Of a DNA stretch of 49,387 bases, positions 39,382 through 47,107 are shown one piece after another (position 1 is the stretch's first letter; every line of letters begins with the position of its first letter). The stretch lies in assembly GCF_001618175.1 (NCBI RefSeq), contig NZ_LPXN01000090.1, positions 1-49,387 on the forward strand, given 5' to 3'. Below the pieces are notes generated by a model that did not search any database, had not been told where the DNA came from, and saw only the letters and a list, made by a program, of their open reading frames with translations. Both the position numbers and the translations under genes were made by a program. This DNA comes from Oceanibaculum pacificum. Lineage in GTDB: Bacteria; Pseudomonadota; Alphaproteobacteria; Oceanibaculales; Oceanibaculaceae.

Positions 39382-39482
39382 CACTTGGCCCCATCACTTG
39401 GCCCCATCACTTGGCCCCATCACTTGGCCCCATCACTTGGCCCCATCACTTGGCCCCATCACTTGGCCCCATCACTTGGCCC
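39382..39482. repeat. 13-bp minisatellite (7 full copies plus 10 bp)
   Basis: Unit CACTTGGCCCCAT, seven perfect head-to-tail copies (39382-39472), then CACTTGGCCC (39473-39482). The period is not a multiple of three and it lies in an intergenic gap, so it is not a coding repeat. Perfect copies suggest recent expansion by slippage and likely length variation among strains. Confidence 0.95.
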
Positions 39483-39506
39483 GGCCTTCCCGGCGCGCCA
39501 TATAAC
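39476..39506 (+). promoter_or_regulatory. Candidate promoter for the exonuclease-ligase operon
   Basis: -35-like TTGGCC (39476-39481, within the last partial repeat), 19-bp spacer, -10 TATAAC (39501-39506). The -10 is only 4 bp from the ATG at 39511, implying a leaderless or near-leaderless mRNA. No Shine-Dalgarno is seen. The 19-bp spacer is longer than ideal. Confidence 0.4.
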
Positions 39507-39510
39507 CCCC

Positions 39511-40524
39511 ATGCGTATTCCCAAACCAGAAAGCTGGGTCGAGGTGCGGCCGGAAGGGCTATATGTCCGCCCCGGCCGCTTCCATGTCGACCCCACGCGG
39601 CCGGTGCCCAAGGCCGTCATCACCCATGGCCATGCCGACCATGCCCGCGCCGGCCACAAGGCGGTGCTGGCGACGCCGGGCACGCTGGCGATCATGGCGG
39701 CGCGCTACGGCGTGGAGGAGGGGCAGGCCCGCCAGGCGCTTTCCTATGGCGAGCCTGTCAATATCGGCGAGGTCGAGCTGCGGCTGCATCCCGCCGGCCA
39801 TGTGCTGGGCAGCGCGCAGGTCAGCCTCACCTATCGCGGCAGCCGCATCGTCGTCTCCGGCGATTATAAGCGCCGGCGCGACCCGACCTGCCCGCCCTTC
39901 GAGCCGGTGCCGTGCGACGTGTTCGTCACCGAGGCGACCTTCGCCCTGCCGGTGTTCCGCCATCCGCCGGACAGCGAGGAGATCGGCAAGCTGCTGCATT
40001 CCCTGGCGCTGTTCCCGGAGCGCGCGCATGTCGTCGGCGTCTATGCGCTGGGCAAGGCGCAGCGGGTGATCCGCCTGCTGCGCGAGGCCGGCTACGACGC
40101 GCCGATCTTCATCCATGGCGCCCTGCAAGGCCTGTGCGCGCTGTACGAGGCGCAGGGCGTCGCCCTCGGCCCGCTGCTGCCGGCGCTGGCGCGCGAGAAG
40201 GAGGAGTTTCGCGGCCGCCTCGTGCTGGCCCCGCCCTCGGCCATCGCCGACCGCTGGTCGCGCCGCCTGCCGGAGCCGGTGACGGCGGTGGCGTCGGGCT
40301 GGATGCGGGTGCGCCAGCGCGCCAAGCAGCGCGGCGTCGAGCTGCCGCTGGTGATCTCCGACCATGCCGATTGGGACGAGCTGTGCCAGACCCTGGCCGA
40401 TGTCGGCGCGCCCGAAATCTGGGTGACGCATGGGCGGGAGGAAGCGCTGGTGCATCATGCCCGTGCGCAGGGCATCCGCGCCCGCGCCCTGGCGCTGGTC
40501 GGGTTCGAGGAGGAGGGCCAATGA
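39511..40524 (+). CDS. Ligase-associated DNA exonuclease (metallo-beta-lactamase fold)
   Basis: 337 residues, MBL/beta-CASP nuclease of the type found beside LigC-like ATP-dependent DNA ligases. The metal motif is HGHADHA (about 39-45), with later ligands in HPAGHVLGSA and SGDY. The C-terminal beta-CASP part has SDHADWDEL and a final TWVTHGREEAL-like strand. It presumably trims DNA ends before ligation in damage repair. The gene overlaps the ligase gene by 4 nt. There is no ribosome site upstream of the ATG, and the minisatellite ends 28 nt before it. Confidence 0.92.
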   Translation: MRIPKPESWVEVRPEGLYVRPGRFHVDPTRPVPKAVITHGHADHARAGHKAVLATPGTLAIMAARYGVEEGQARQALSYGEPVNIGEVELRLHPAGHVLGSAQVSLTYRGSRIVVSGDYKRRRDPTCPPFEPVPCDVFVTEATFALPVFRHPPDSEEIGKLLHSLALFPERAHVVGVYALGKAQRVIRLLREAGYDAPIFIHGALQGLCALYEAQGVALGPLLPALAREKEEFRGRLVLAPPSAIADRWSRRLPEPVTAVASGWMRVRQRAKQRGVELPLVISDHADWDELCQTLADVGAPEIWVTHGREEALVHHARAQGIRARALALVGFEEEGQ

Positions 40525-42104
40525 AGCCCTTTGCCGCTTTGCTCGACGCGCTGATCTTCATGCCGTCGCGCAACGGCAAGCTGCGGCTGATGACGGAATA
40601 CTTCGTCACCACGCCCGATCCCGACCGGGGCTATGCGCTGGCGGCGTTGACCGGCGACCTCAATTTCCGGGGCGCGAAGCCGGCGCTGGTGCGCCAGCTT
40701 GTGGCCGAGCGGGTGGACCCGGAGCTGTTCGGCTGGTCCTACGATTTCGTCGGCGACCTAGCGGAGACGGCGGCGCTGATCTGGCCGGAGCGGCCGACCA
40801 ACCGCGACTGGCCGCATCTGGCCGAGGTGGTGGAGGCGTTGAACGGCGCCGGCCGCGCGGAGGTGCCGGCGCTGCTGGCCGGCTGGCTCGATGCGCTGGA
40901 CGCCACCGGCCGCTGGGCGCTGCTGAAGCTGATCACCGGGGGGCTGCGCGTCGGCGTCTCGGCCCGGCTGGCGAAGACCGCAGTGGCGGCTATCGGCGGG
41001 CAGGACGTGGCCGAGGTGGAGGAGGTCTGGCACGGCCTGACGCTGCCCTACGAACCGCTCTTCGCCTGGGTCGAGGGCCGGGCGGAGCGGCCCAACGTGG
41101 CGGCGGGGGCGGGCTTCCGGCCGCTGATGCTGGCCAACCCGCTGGAGGAGCGCGACGCCGACAGCCTCGACATCGCGCTCTACCGCGCCGAATGGAAATG
41201 GGACGGCATCCGCGTGCAGATGGCCGCGAAAGGCGGCGAGCGGCGCATCTATTCCCGCACTGGCGACGATATCTCCGGCGCGTTCCCCGATCTGCTGGAG
41301 GCGATGGAGTTCGACGCCGTGGTGGATGGCGAACTGCTGGTGCTGCGCGACGGCGCGGTGGCCCCGTTCAACGATCTGCAGCAGCGGCTGAACCGCAAGA
41401 GCGTCACCGCCAAGATGCTGCGCGACTATCCCGCCCATGTGCGGCTCTACGATCTGCTGTTCGAGGAAGAAGAGGATCTGCGCCCGCTCTCCTTCGATGC
41501 AAGGCGGCTGCGGCTGGAGCAATGGCACGGGCGGGTGGCCCCGAAGCGCACCGACCTGTCGCCGCTGATCCCGGTGAGCGATATAGAGTCGCTGCGCCAT
41601 CTGCGCGCCGGCGCGCGCGACCAGTCGATCGAGGGGCTGATGTTGAAGCGCGCCGACAGCCCCTATCTGGCGGGCCGGCCAAAAGGCCCCTGGTTCAAAT
41701 GGAAACGCGACCCGCTGACGCTCGACGTGGTGCTGATGTACGCCCAGCGCGGCCATGGCAAGCGCTCCTCCTTCTATTCCGACTATACCTTCGGCGTCTG
41801 GCGCGAAGAGGCAGCGGGCGGCCCGATTCTGGTGCCGGTCGGCAAGGCCTATTCCGGCTTCACCGACGAGGAGCTGCTGCGCATCGACAAATGGGTGCGC
41901 GCCCACACCACCAACCGTTTCGGCCCGGTCCGCGAGGTCGAGCCCGGCCTGGTCTTCGAGGTCGCCTTCGACAGCGCCCACCCGTCCCCCCGCCACAAGA
42001 GCGGCTATGCGCTGCGCTTTCCCCGCATCCACCGCATCCGCTGGGACAAGCCGATCGAGGAAGCGGACCGGATCGAGGCTGTGGCGGGGTTGGTGGCGGT
42101 CTGA
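40521..42104 (+). CDS. ATP-dependent DNA ligase (cisplatin-damage-response type)
   Basis: 527 residues. The N-terminal helical DNA-binding domain (about 1-200) is followed by the nucleotidyltransferase domain with adenylated lysine K226 in AEWKWDGIRVQ, then an OB-fold. Later motifs include VVDGELLV, EGLMLKR and FKWKRDPLTLD. Proteobacterial members that sit beside the MBL exonuclease are reported to be involved in the cisplatin damage response. It is separate from the main NAD-dependent LigA. The usual partners, an Lhr-like helicase and a small phosphoesterase, are not downstream here. Confidence 0.93.
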   Translation: MKPFAALLDALIFMPSRNGKLRLMTEYFVTTPDPDRGYALAALTGDLNFRGAKPALVRQLVAERVDPELFGWSYDFVGDLAETAALIWPERPTNRDWPHLAEVVEALNGAGRAEVPALLAGWLDALDATGRWALLKLITGGLRVGVSARLAKTAVAAIGGQDVAEVEEVWHGLTLPYEPLFAWVEGRAERPNVAAGAGFRPLMLANPLEERDADSLDIALYRAEWKWDGIRVQMAAKGGERRIYSRTGDDISGAFPDLLEAMEFDAVVDGELLVLRDGAVAPFNDLQQRLNRKSVTAKMLRDYPAHVRLYDLLFEEEEDLRPLSFDARRLRLEQWHGRVAPKRTDLSPLIPVSDIESLRHLRAGARDQSIEGLMLKRADSPYLAGRPKGPWFKWKRDPLTLDVVLMYAQRGHGKRSSFYSDYTFGVWREEAAGGPILVPVGKAYSGFTDEELLRIDKWVRAHTTNRFGPVREVEPGLVFEVAFDSAHPSPRHKSGYALRFPRIHRIRWDKPIEEADRIEAVAGLVAV

Positions 42105-42411
42105 GACAACCAAATGGAGGAAGCGCCAGCCGTATTCTCTCGCCGTCATTCCCGGGCTTGTGCCGGGAATCCAGGGTCCAGCTTGCTCGACCGACGATCC
42201 AGCAAGCGGAAGCATGGCCCCCGCGACAAGTGTGGGGGTGACGGATTGGGAATGGCTCATAGCTGATGCCTAGCGCCTGGCCGTAGATCCAGCACTTGGG
42301 AGACGCTGTGCCATAAGCCCGATGGAGCCGTGCGGCGCTCCCTTGTATAAGGGGGTGGGACAGCCGTCCGTGGGGGCGGCGCGCGGGCTTTGTTTCAGGG
42401 GAAAACACGTA
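42105..42411. other. 307-bp intergenic region upstream of the purine permease
   Basis: It contains the 100-bp inverted-repeat element (42144-42243) and then about 170 bp of unexplained leader. Inside that leader is a short hairpin (CCCTT-GTAT-AAGGG, 42340-42353). No gene is convincing here. Confidence 0.6.
42144..42243. repeat. 100-bp dispersed element with imperfect terminal inverted repeats
   Basis: The ends read CGTCATTCCCGGGCTTGT and ACAAGTGTGGGGGTGACG, which pair imperfectly (CGTCA and CTTGT shared after reverse complement). Internal segments also pair (CCCGGG / GTGCCGGGA; GCTTGC / GCAAGC). The form, CGTCATTCCCG...GGGTGACG, matches a class of short intergenic palindromic repeats common in alphaproteobacteria. 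Non-autonomous; no transposase. Confidence 0.65.
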
Positions 42412-43701
42412 ATGCTGGAGCAGTTCTTCAAGCTTCGCGAGCATGGCACGACCGTGCGGACGGAGGTGCTGGCGGGGCTAACGACCTTCCTGACGATGGC
42501 GTACATCATCTTCGTCAATCCGGCGATCCTGTCGGATGCGGGGATGGATTTCGGGGCGGTGTTCGTCGCCACCTGCCTGGCGGCGGCCATCGGCACGGCG
42601 ATCATGGGGCTGTTCGCCAATTATCCCATCGCGCTGGCGCCCGGCATGGGGCTGAACGCCTATTTCACCTACGGCGTGGTCGGCGGCATGGGCTATACGT
42701 GGCAGGTGGCGCTGGGGGCGGTGTTCCTGTCCGGCGTGCTGTTCCTGATCCTGTCGGCGCTGCCGGTCCGGGAATGGGTGATCAACGCCATCCCGCGCAG
42801 CCTGAAAATGGCGATCTCGGCCGGCATCGGCCTGTTTCTCGGCATCATCGCCCTGAAGAACGCCGGCATCGTGGTCGCCCATCCGGCGACGCTGGTGACG
42901 CTGGGCAGCCTCGCCAGCCCGTCGGTGCTGCTGGCGGTGCTGGGCTTCGTGGCCATGGTGGCGCTGGATGCGCGCAAGGTGCCGGGGGCCATCATCATCG
43001 CCATTCTGGGCACCACCCTTCTGGGCGTGCTGCTGGGGGTGAGCGAGTTCAAGGGCGTTGCCAGCCTGCCGCCCGACCCGACGCCGACGCTGCTGCAGCT
43101 CGACATTGCCGGCGCGCTGAATGTCGGCATGATCGCCATCATCTTCGCCTTCTTCTTCGTCGATCTGTTCGACACCGCCGGCACGCTGGTCGGCGTGGCG
43201 CACCGCGCCGGGCTGCTGGACGCGCAAGGCCGCCTGCCGCGCCTGAAACCGGCGCTGTTCGCCGATTCAATCGCCACCGTGGTGGGGGCGGGCCTCGGCA
43301 CTTCCACCACCACCAGCTATATCGAGAGCGCGTCGGGCATCAAGGCGGGCGGGCGCACCGGCCTGACGGCGCTGACGGTCGCCGCCCTGTTCCTGGCCTG
43401 CCTGTTCCTGTCGCCGCTGGCCGGCACGGTGCCGGCCTACGCCACCGCCCCGGCGCTGCTGTTCGTCGCCTGCATGATGGCGCGCGGCCTGGCCGAGCTT
43501 GACTGGGAAGACGCCACCGAATACGTGCCGGGCGTGCTGGCCGCGCTGGCCATGCCGCTGACCTTCTCCATCGCCCACGGCATCGCCTTCGGCTTCGTCG
43601 CCTATGCGCTGATCAAGCTGCTGGCCGGGCGCGCGCGGGAAGTCGGCATGATGGTCTATATCCTGGCGGCCTTGTTCGTGCTGAAGTTCGCGGCGATCTG
43701 A
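42412..43701 (+). CDS. Purine (adenine/guanine/hypoxanthine) permease, AzgA-type NCS2
   Basis: 429 residues and about 13-14 hydrophobic segments, inner membrane, probably proton symport of purine bases. AzgA/GhxP-like hallmarks are EVLAGLTTFLTMAYIIFVNP (about 17-36), ALAPGMGLNAYFTYG and FFFVDLFDTAGTLVGVA, with GTSTTTSYIESASG. The start was placed at the ATG with AGGGGAAA about 10 nt upstream; a longer frame begins inside the leader. It stands alone on this strand and may be regulated through its long leader. The exact purine is not known. Confidence 0.9.
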   Translation: MLEQFFKLREHGTTVRTEVLAGLTTFLTMAYIIFVNPAILSDAGMDFGAVFVATCLAAAIGTAIMGLFANYPIALAPGMGLNAYFTYGVVGGMGYTWQVALGAVFLSGVLFLILSALPVREWVINAIPRSLKMAISAGIGLFLGIIALKNAGIVVAHPATLVTLGSLASPSVLLAVLGFVAMVALDARKVPGAIIIAILGTTLLGVLLGVSEFKGVASLPPDPTPTLLQLDIAGALNVGMIAIIFAFFFVDLFDTAGTLVGVAHRAGLLDAQGRLPRLKPALFADSIATVVGAGLGTSTTTSYIESASGIKAGGRTGLTALTVAALFLACLFLSPLAGTVPAYATAPALLFVACMMARGLAELDWEDATEYVPGVLAALAMPLTFSIAHGIAFGFVAYALIKLLAGRAREVGMMVYILAALFVLKFAAI

Positions 43702-43711
43702 GGCGGGCGTC

Positions 43712-43981
43712 TCACGGCACCTTGCCCTTGTCGAGCAGGATGGAGACGTACTGATCGTAGCTCATGCCCAGCGCCTGGGCGCGGCGCAGGCGCATCAGGA
43801 CGACCTCGCGCGGGGCCTCGAAGGCTTTCTTGCGCGCCTTCTGCCAGCAGAATTGCTGCCAGCTGACGAAGTTCGGCCCGCCATTATGGCCAATGCCGAA
43901 GACCGGTTTGACCGGGATGTCGGGGCGCGGGATGCGGGGTTTCAGGCGATGCACGGCGATCCACGAAGCAGCGGAGCCCAC
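43712..43981 (-). CDS. Small GIGHNGGP-type conserved protein, 89 aa
   Basis: An 89-residue soluble protein. The start (probably GTG) is uncertain. It holds the motif GIGHNGGP (28-35), found in many small alphaproteobacterial proteins, followed by an aromatic/basic segment FVSWQQFCWQKARKKAF and a helix REVVLMRLRRAQALGM. The function is unknown. It converges on the purine permease, 10 nt apart, and lies downstream of the diguanylate cyclase on the same strand. A 12-bp palindrome (CTTTCGCGAAAG, 44016-44027) lies about 35 bp upstream. Confidence 0.75.
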   Translation of the reverse strand: MGSAASWIAVHRLKPRIPRPDIPVKPVFGIGHNGGPNFVSWQQFCWQKARKKAFEAPREVVLMRLRRAQALGMSYDQYVSILLDKGKVP

Positions 43982-44083
43982 ACTATAGGCGGTGCCGCCG
44001 CCGGGCGTTAAGCGGCTTTCGCGAAAGGCCGATATGCGGGCCTGTCCCGTCTGGGGCTCCCCGCCGGGGCGGGAGGGCCGCCC

Positions 44084-45673
44084 TCAGCCGGCGAGCTTGA
44101 CCTGGTTGCGGCCGGCGTGCTTGGCGGCGTAGAGGGCCTCGTCGGCGCGTTTGTAGAGGTCGGCGGGGGCCTCGCCGGGGCGCAGGATCGCGACGCCGCT
44201 GCTGAAACTGGCGGTGATGTCGTCATCCTCGAATCTGTGCTGGATCTGGGTGAAGGACTGGCGCAGCCCGTCGACGCGGCGCTGGGCGTCCTCGACCCCG
44301 GTATTCGGCATGACGACAACGAATTCCTCGCCGCCGACCCGGCCGACAATGTCGGAGCGGCGCAGCCGGCGCAGCAGCATCTGGGCCAGCGATTTCAGCA
44401 CCACATCGCCGAACTGATGGCCGAACGTGTCGTTGACCAGCTTGAAGCGGTCGATATCGATGACGGCCAGAGACAGCGGCGCGTCGCGCCGGGCGGCCTC
44501 GGTCGCGGCGGCGTCGATGCGGGCCCAGACCGTGCCGTGATTCAGCAACCCGGTAAGGCTGTCGCGCTGCATCAGCCGGCGTAGCTGGCGATAACGTTCC
44601 GCCCGGCTGATGATGGCGGAGGCGAGTTGAGCCGGCGTCACCGGCTTGGTCAGGAAATCGTCGGCCCCGAAGCGCCGCGCCTCGATCTGCCGGTCGATAT
44701 TGCTTTCGGTCGAGAGGAACAGGATCGGGATGCTGGCGAAAATGGCGTGCTGGCGGATCACCTGCGCCAGCTCGGTACCCATGCAGGTGGGCAGGAACAG
44801 ATCCATCACCACGATGTCGGGGTGCAGCTCATGCATCGCGGCGATCACCGCTTCCGGGGCCAGCGCATGCTCGACGACCAAGCCTTGCGCCGACAGGGCG
44901 GCCCGGTACAGCGCCACCAGGTCCATATCGTCCTCGATCAGCAGGGCGCGGATCGGTTCTTCCTCGATATGCGGGAAATGCCGCGACAGCGTCTCCACCA
45001 CCTCGGTCGGGCGCACCGGCTTGGTGAAATAGGCCACCGCGCCGCCTTGGACAGCGCTGAGCCTGGCCAGCGTATCCGACCGATCGGCGATCAGGGCGAC
45101 CGGCGGCGTTGGCCGATAACGCCGGGCCAGCGCGTCGCGCAACTCGATCATGGCGTTGCTGGTGGGGTTGCCGTCGAACAGCACCACATCGGGCGTGAAA
45201 TCGTCAGTGCCGTTCTCAATGCCGGGGATGACCCGCAGATCGTAACCCACCTCGTGAAGCTGTCCGGCGAGCCCGTCGGACAGGTCGGAATCGTCGGAAA
45301 TCAGCAGGATACGCGCCAGGCTGACGCCGCTGCCGCGCGGCTGGGGCGCTTTGTCGGCGGCGCTCTCTATCGCCGGCAGCGTCTCCAGGGTCATCTCCGG
45401 GGCCAGCCGGTCGATGGCGGCGACGATGTCGGGCCAGGGCCGGCCGGCGGCAATGGCGCGCTCCAGCGCCCCGGCCGCCTTGCTGAGCGGAGCGAAGCCG
45501 AAGGTGCCGGCGGAACCGGTCAGCTTATGCAGAAGCTGGGCGCATTCGCCCTGCGCGTCCGGCTCGGCTAAGCCGCGCCGGGCGGCGTCGCGGATCGCCT
45601 GCAGCCGCTCGTTCAGGGTCTCTTCGTAGCGCCGCTTCAGCGCGGCGATCTTCTCCAGGGCATCGGCAGTCAT
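44084..45673 (-). CDS. HPt-REC-REC-GGDEF diguanylate cyclase
   Basis: 529 residues, four parts. HPt domain at the N-terminus with phospho-acceptor H49 (LLHKLTGSAG). A divergent receiver (about 113-225, LLISDDSD, VVLFDGNP, FTKPVRP) still has the key Asp and Lys but lacks the Thr/Ser switch. A full receiver (about 233-350; IEDDMD, VVMDLFLP, FLTKPVTP). The GGDEF domain has the active GGEEF and an RRSD inhibitory site five residues upstream, so it likely makes c-di-GMP with product inhibition. Built-in HPt and two receivers imply multi-step phosphorelay input. The ATG at 45673 is preferred over an upstream TTG. Confidence 0.92.
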   Translation of the reverse strand: MTADALEKIAALKRRYEETLNERLQAIRDAARRGLAEPDAQGECAQLLHKLTGSAGTFGFAPLSKAAGALERAIAAGRPWPDIVAAIDRLAPEMTLETLPAIESAADKAPQPRGSGVSLARILLISDDSDLSDGLAGQLHEVGYDLRVIPGIENGTDDFTPDVVLFDGNPTSNAMIELRDALARRYRPTPPVALIADRSDTLARLSAVQGGAVAYFTKPVRPTEVVETLSRHFPHIEEEPIRALLIEDDMDLVALYRAALSAQGLVVEHALAPEAVIAAMHELHPDIVVMDLFLPTCMGTELAQVIRQHAIFASIPILFLSTESNIDRQIEARRFGADDFLTKPVTPAQLASAIISRAERYRQLRRLMQRDSLTGLLNHGTVWARIDAAATEAARRDAPLSLAVIDIDRFKLVNDTFGHQFGDVVLKSLAQMLLRRLRRSDIVGRVGGEEFVVVMPNTGVEDAQRRVDGLRQSFTQIQHRFEDDDITASFSSGVAILRPGEAPADLYKRADEALYAAKHAGRNQVKLAG

Positions 45674-45722
45674 ACGATCAGAATACTCGTTCAAACGGAT
45701 GCAGGGAAATGTAGTGCTGCAA

Positions 45723-45753
45723 CCGTTAAAACAATCTTATGAGCGATGGTTAA
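45723..45753 (-). promoter_or_regulatory. Two CtrA-like half-sites upstream of the diguanylate cyclase
   Basis: The minus strand has TTAACCAT (45753-45746) and TTAACGG (45729-45723), 50-80 bp upstream of the cyclase start. TTAACCAT is a recognised CtrA half-site form in alphaproteobacteria. The first overlaps the stop of the RutD gene. Spacing does not match the full N7 site. Confidence 0.3.
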
Positions 45754-46544
45754 GCGCGCAGGCCGGAGAGGAAATCGAGGATCAGCCGGTCATAAATCTC
45801 GGTGACGGTGCGCGAGGCGGCGTGGCCGCCGGTTTCCAGCACCGTGAACCGGGCATTGGGAATCCGATCGGCATAATCCTGCGAGAAATAGAGCGGCGTC
45901 AGGATATCGTCCTTCGCGCACAGCACGAGAGTCGGCACCGACAGTTTCCGCAAATCGGCGCGCGGGTCGAAGGCGAGGATGGCGTCGAGCCGGCTGCCCT
46001 GCACCTCGGCCCCGCCCAGCGTCTTGGCGGCCGCCGCCTCGTCCGCCGCCAGCCGCTCGGCGTTCTGGTTGATGTACCAGGGCGGGTAGAGCAGCAGGCT
46101 GGTATAGCTGGCATAGGCGTCGGGCCGGTCCATCTCCAGCAATATCCTGCGCAAGCCCAGCAGCTTGTGGCGATAGGCATCGCCATGCGTGGTGCTGGCG
46201 TTGATGATGAGCCCGGCGATGCGGTCCGGGTGTTTCAGCGCCAGCGCCGTGCCGATCGCCCCGCCGGTGGAATGGCCCAGATAGAACGCCTTGTCGATGC
46301 CGGCCGCATCCATCACCGCCAGCGCGTCCTCGGCCATCTGCTCGACCGAGCTTACCGGCACATGGCTGGAACGCCCGGTGCCGCGCTGGTCGTGCAGCAC
46401 CACGCGATACTGCGGGCTGAAGGCGGGAAGCTGCGGGTTCCAGTAGGTCGCCACGCCCCCCAGTCCGGCCACCATCATCAAGGGGGGGCCGACGCCGACG
46501 GCCTCCCAGTAGATTTGGGCGCCGTCGCGTTCGATCAGGGCCAT
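45750..46544 (-). CDS. rutD: RutD-like alpha/beta hydrolase
   Basis: 264 residues. The alpha/beta-hydrolase core aligns with the RutD family, proposed to hydrolyse 3-aminoacrylate in uracil catabolism (GLGGVATYWNPQLP, HDQRGTGRSS, CAKDDILTP, ETGGHAA). The nucleophile elbow is GHSTGGAIG with S92; in E. coli RutD the corresponding residue is Ala. D in AKDD and H in GGHAA complete a triad. It lies 4 nt downstream of rutC. The other Rut genes (A, B, E, F, G) are not in the window, so the role may be broader. Confidence 0.8.
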   Translation of the reverse strand: MALIERDGAQIYWEAVGVGPPLMMVAGLGGVATYWNPQLPAFSPQYRVVLHDQRGTGRSSHVPVSSVEQMAEDALAVMDAAGIDKAFYLGHSTGGAIGTALALKHPDRIAGLIINASTTHGDAYRHKLLGLRRILLEMDRPDAYASYTSLLLYPPWYINQNAERLAADEAAAAKTLGGAEVQGSRLDAILAFDPRADLRKLSVPTLVLCAKDDILTPLYFSQDYADRIPNARFTVLETGGHAASRTVTEIYDRLILDFLSGLRA

Positions 46545-46548
46545 CGCT

Positions 46549-46932
46549 TCAGCCGATATGCGCGATGGAGGTGATCTCGACCAGGAATTCCGGCTTCACC
46601 AGATCGGCCTTGATGCAGTAGCGCGCCGGCGGGTTGGACGGGAAATACTCGGCATAGACCTTGTTCATCGCGGCATAGTCGCCGAGATCCTTCAGGATGA
46701 TGGCGTTATAGGCCACGTCGGCCAGGCTGCCGCCGGCGGCCTCCACCACGGCCTTCACCCCCTCCAGCACATGGCGCGTCTGGGCCGTGATGTCGCCGAC
46801 GCCGACCGACTTGCCGTCCTTGTCCAGCGCCAGCATGCCGGAGACATAGACCGTGTTGCCGACCTTCACGCCGGGCGAGTAGGGGGCGAGCGGCGGGGCC
46901 GAGCCGACGGGCACGATGGGGGTATGAGCCAT
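46549..46932 (-). CDS. rutC: RutC-like RidA family protein
   Basis: 127 residues of the RidA/YjgF family. The sequence is closest to Rut[58 protein letters not shown] and the ending SIAHIG. RidA proteins deaminate enamines or imines; RutC acts on 3-aminoacrylate derivatives in pyrimidine degradation. GGAGA lies 9 nt before the ATG. It is translated just ahead of rutD and divergent from an amidase, 175 bp apart. Confidence 0.85.
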   Translation of the reverse strand: MAHTPIVPVGSAPPLAPYSPGVKVGNTVYVSGMLALDKDGKSVGVGDITAQTRHVLEGVKAVVEAAGGSLADVAYNAIILKDLGDYAAMNKVYAEYFPSNPPARYCIKADLVKPEFLVEITSIAHIG

Positions 46933-47049
46933 TGCAGTTCTCCAAATTGGTTGCTCCGCCGTCGAGCGCGGCGGCTACGGGTGGCGCATGGTGGCGACGG
47001 GGCGGCGGAGCGTCAAGCGGGGCGGAGCCTGCCATGCGCCGTTTGCCGC

Positions 47050-47078
47050 TTGGCGCGGCCTGTAAGCGCCGCTAGCAT
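47050..47078 (+). promoter_or_regulatory. Candidate promoter of the amidase gene
   Basis: -35 TTGGCG (47050-47055), 17-bp spacer, -10 TAGCAT (47073-47078). The predicted leader is about 20-25 nt before the ATG at 47108. Confidence 0.4.
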
Positions 47079-47107
47079 CTTGCGCACACCGCGAACGGGA
47101 GAAGATC

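Noticed and set aside
39382-39482. CRISPR array
   Set aside because: Units are head to tail with a 13-bp period, no spacers, and no cas genes nearby.
38263-40524. A 753-codon frame running through the minisatellite into the exonuclease
   Set aside because: Upstream part is out of frame with the permease, and the exonuclease begins naturally at the ATG at 39511; the repeat is noncoding.
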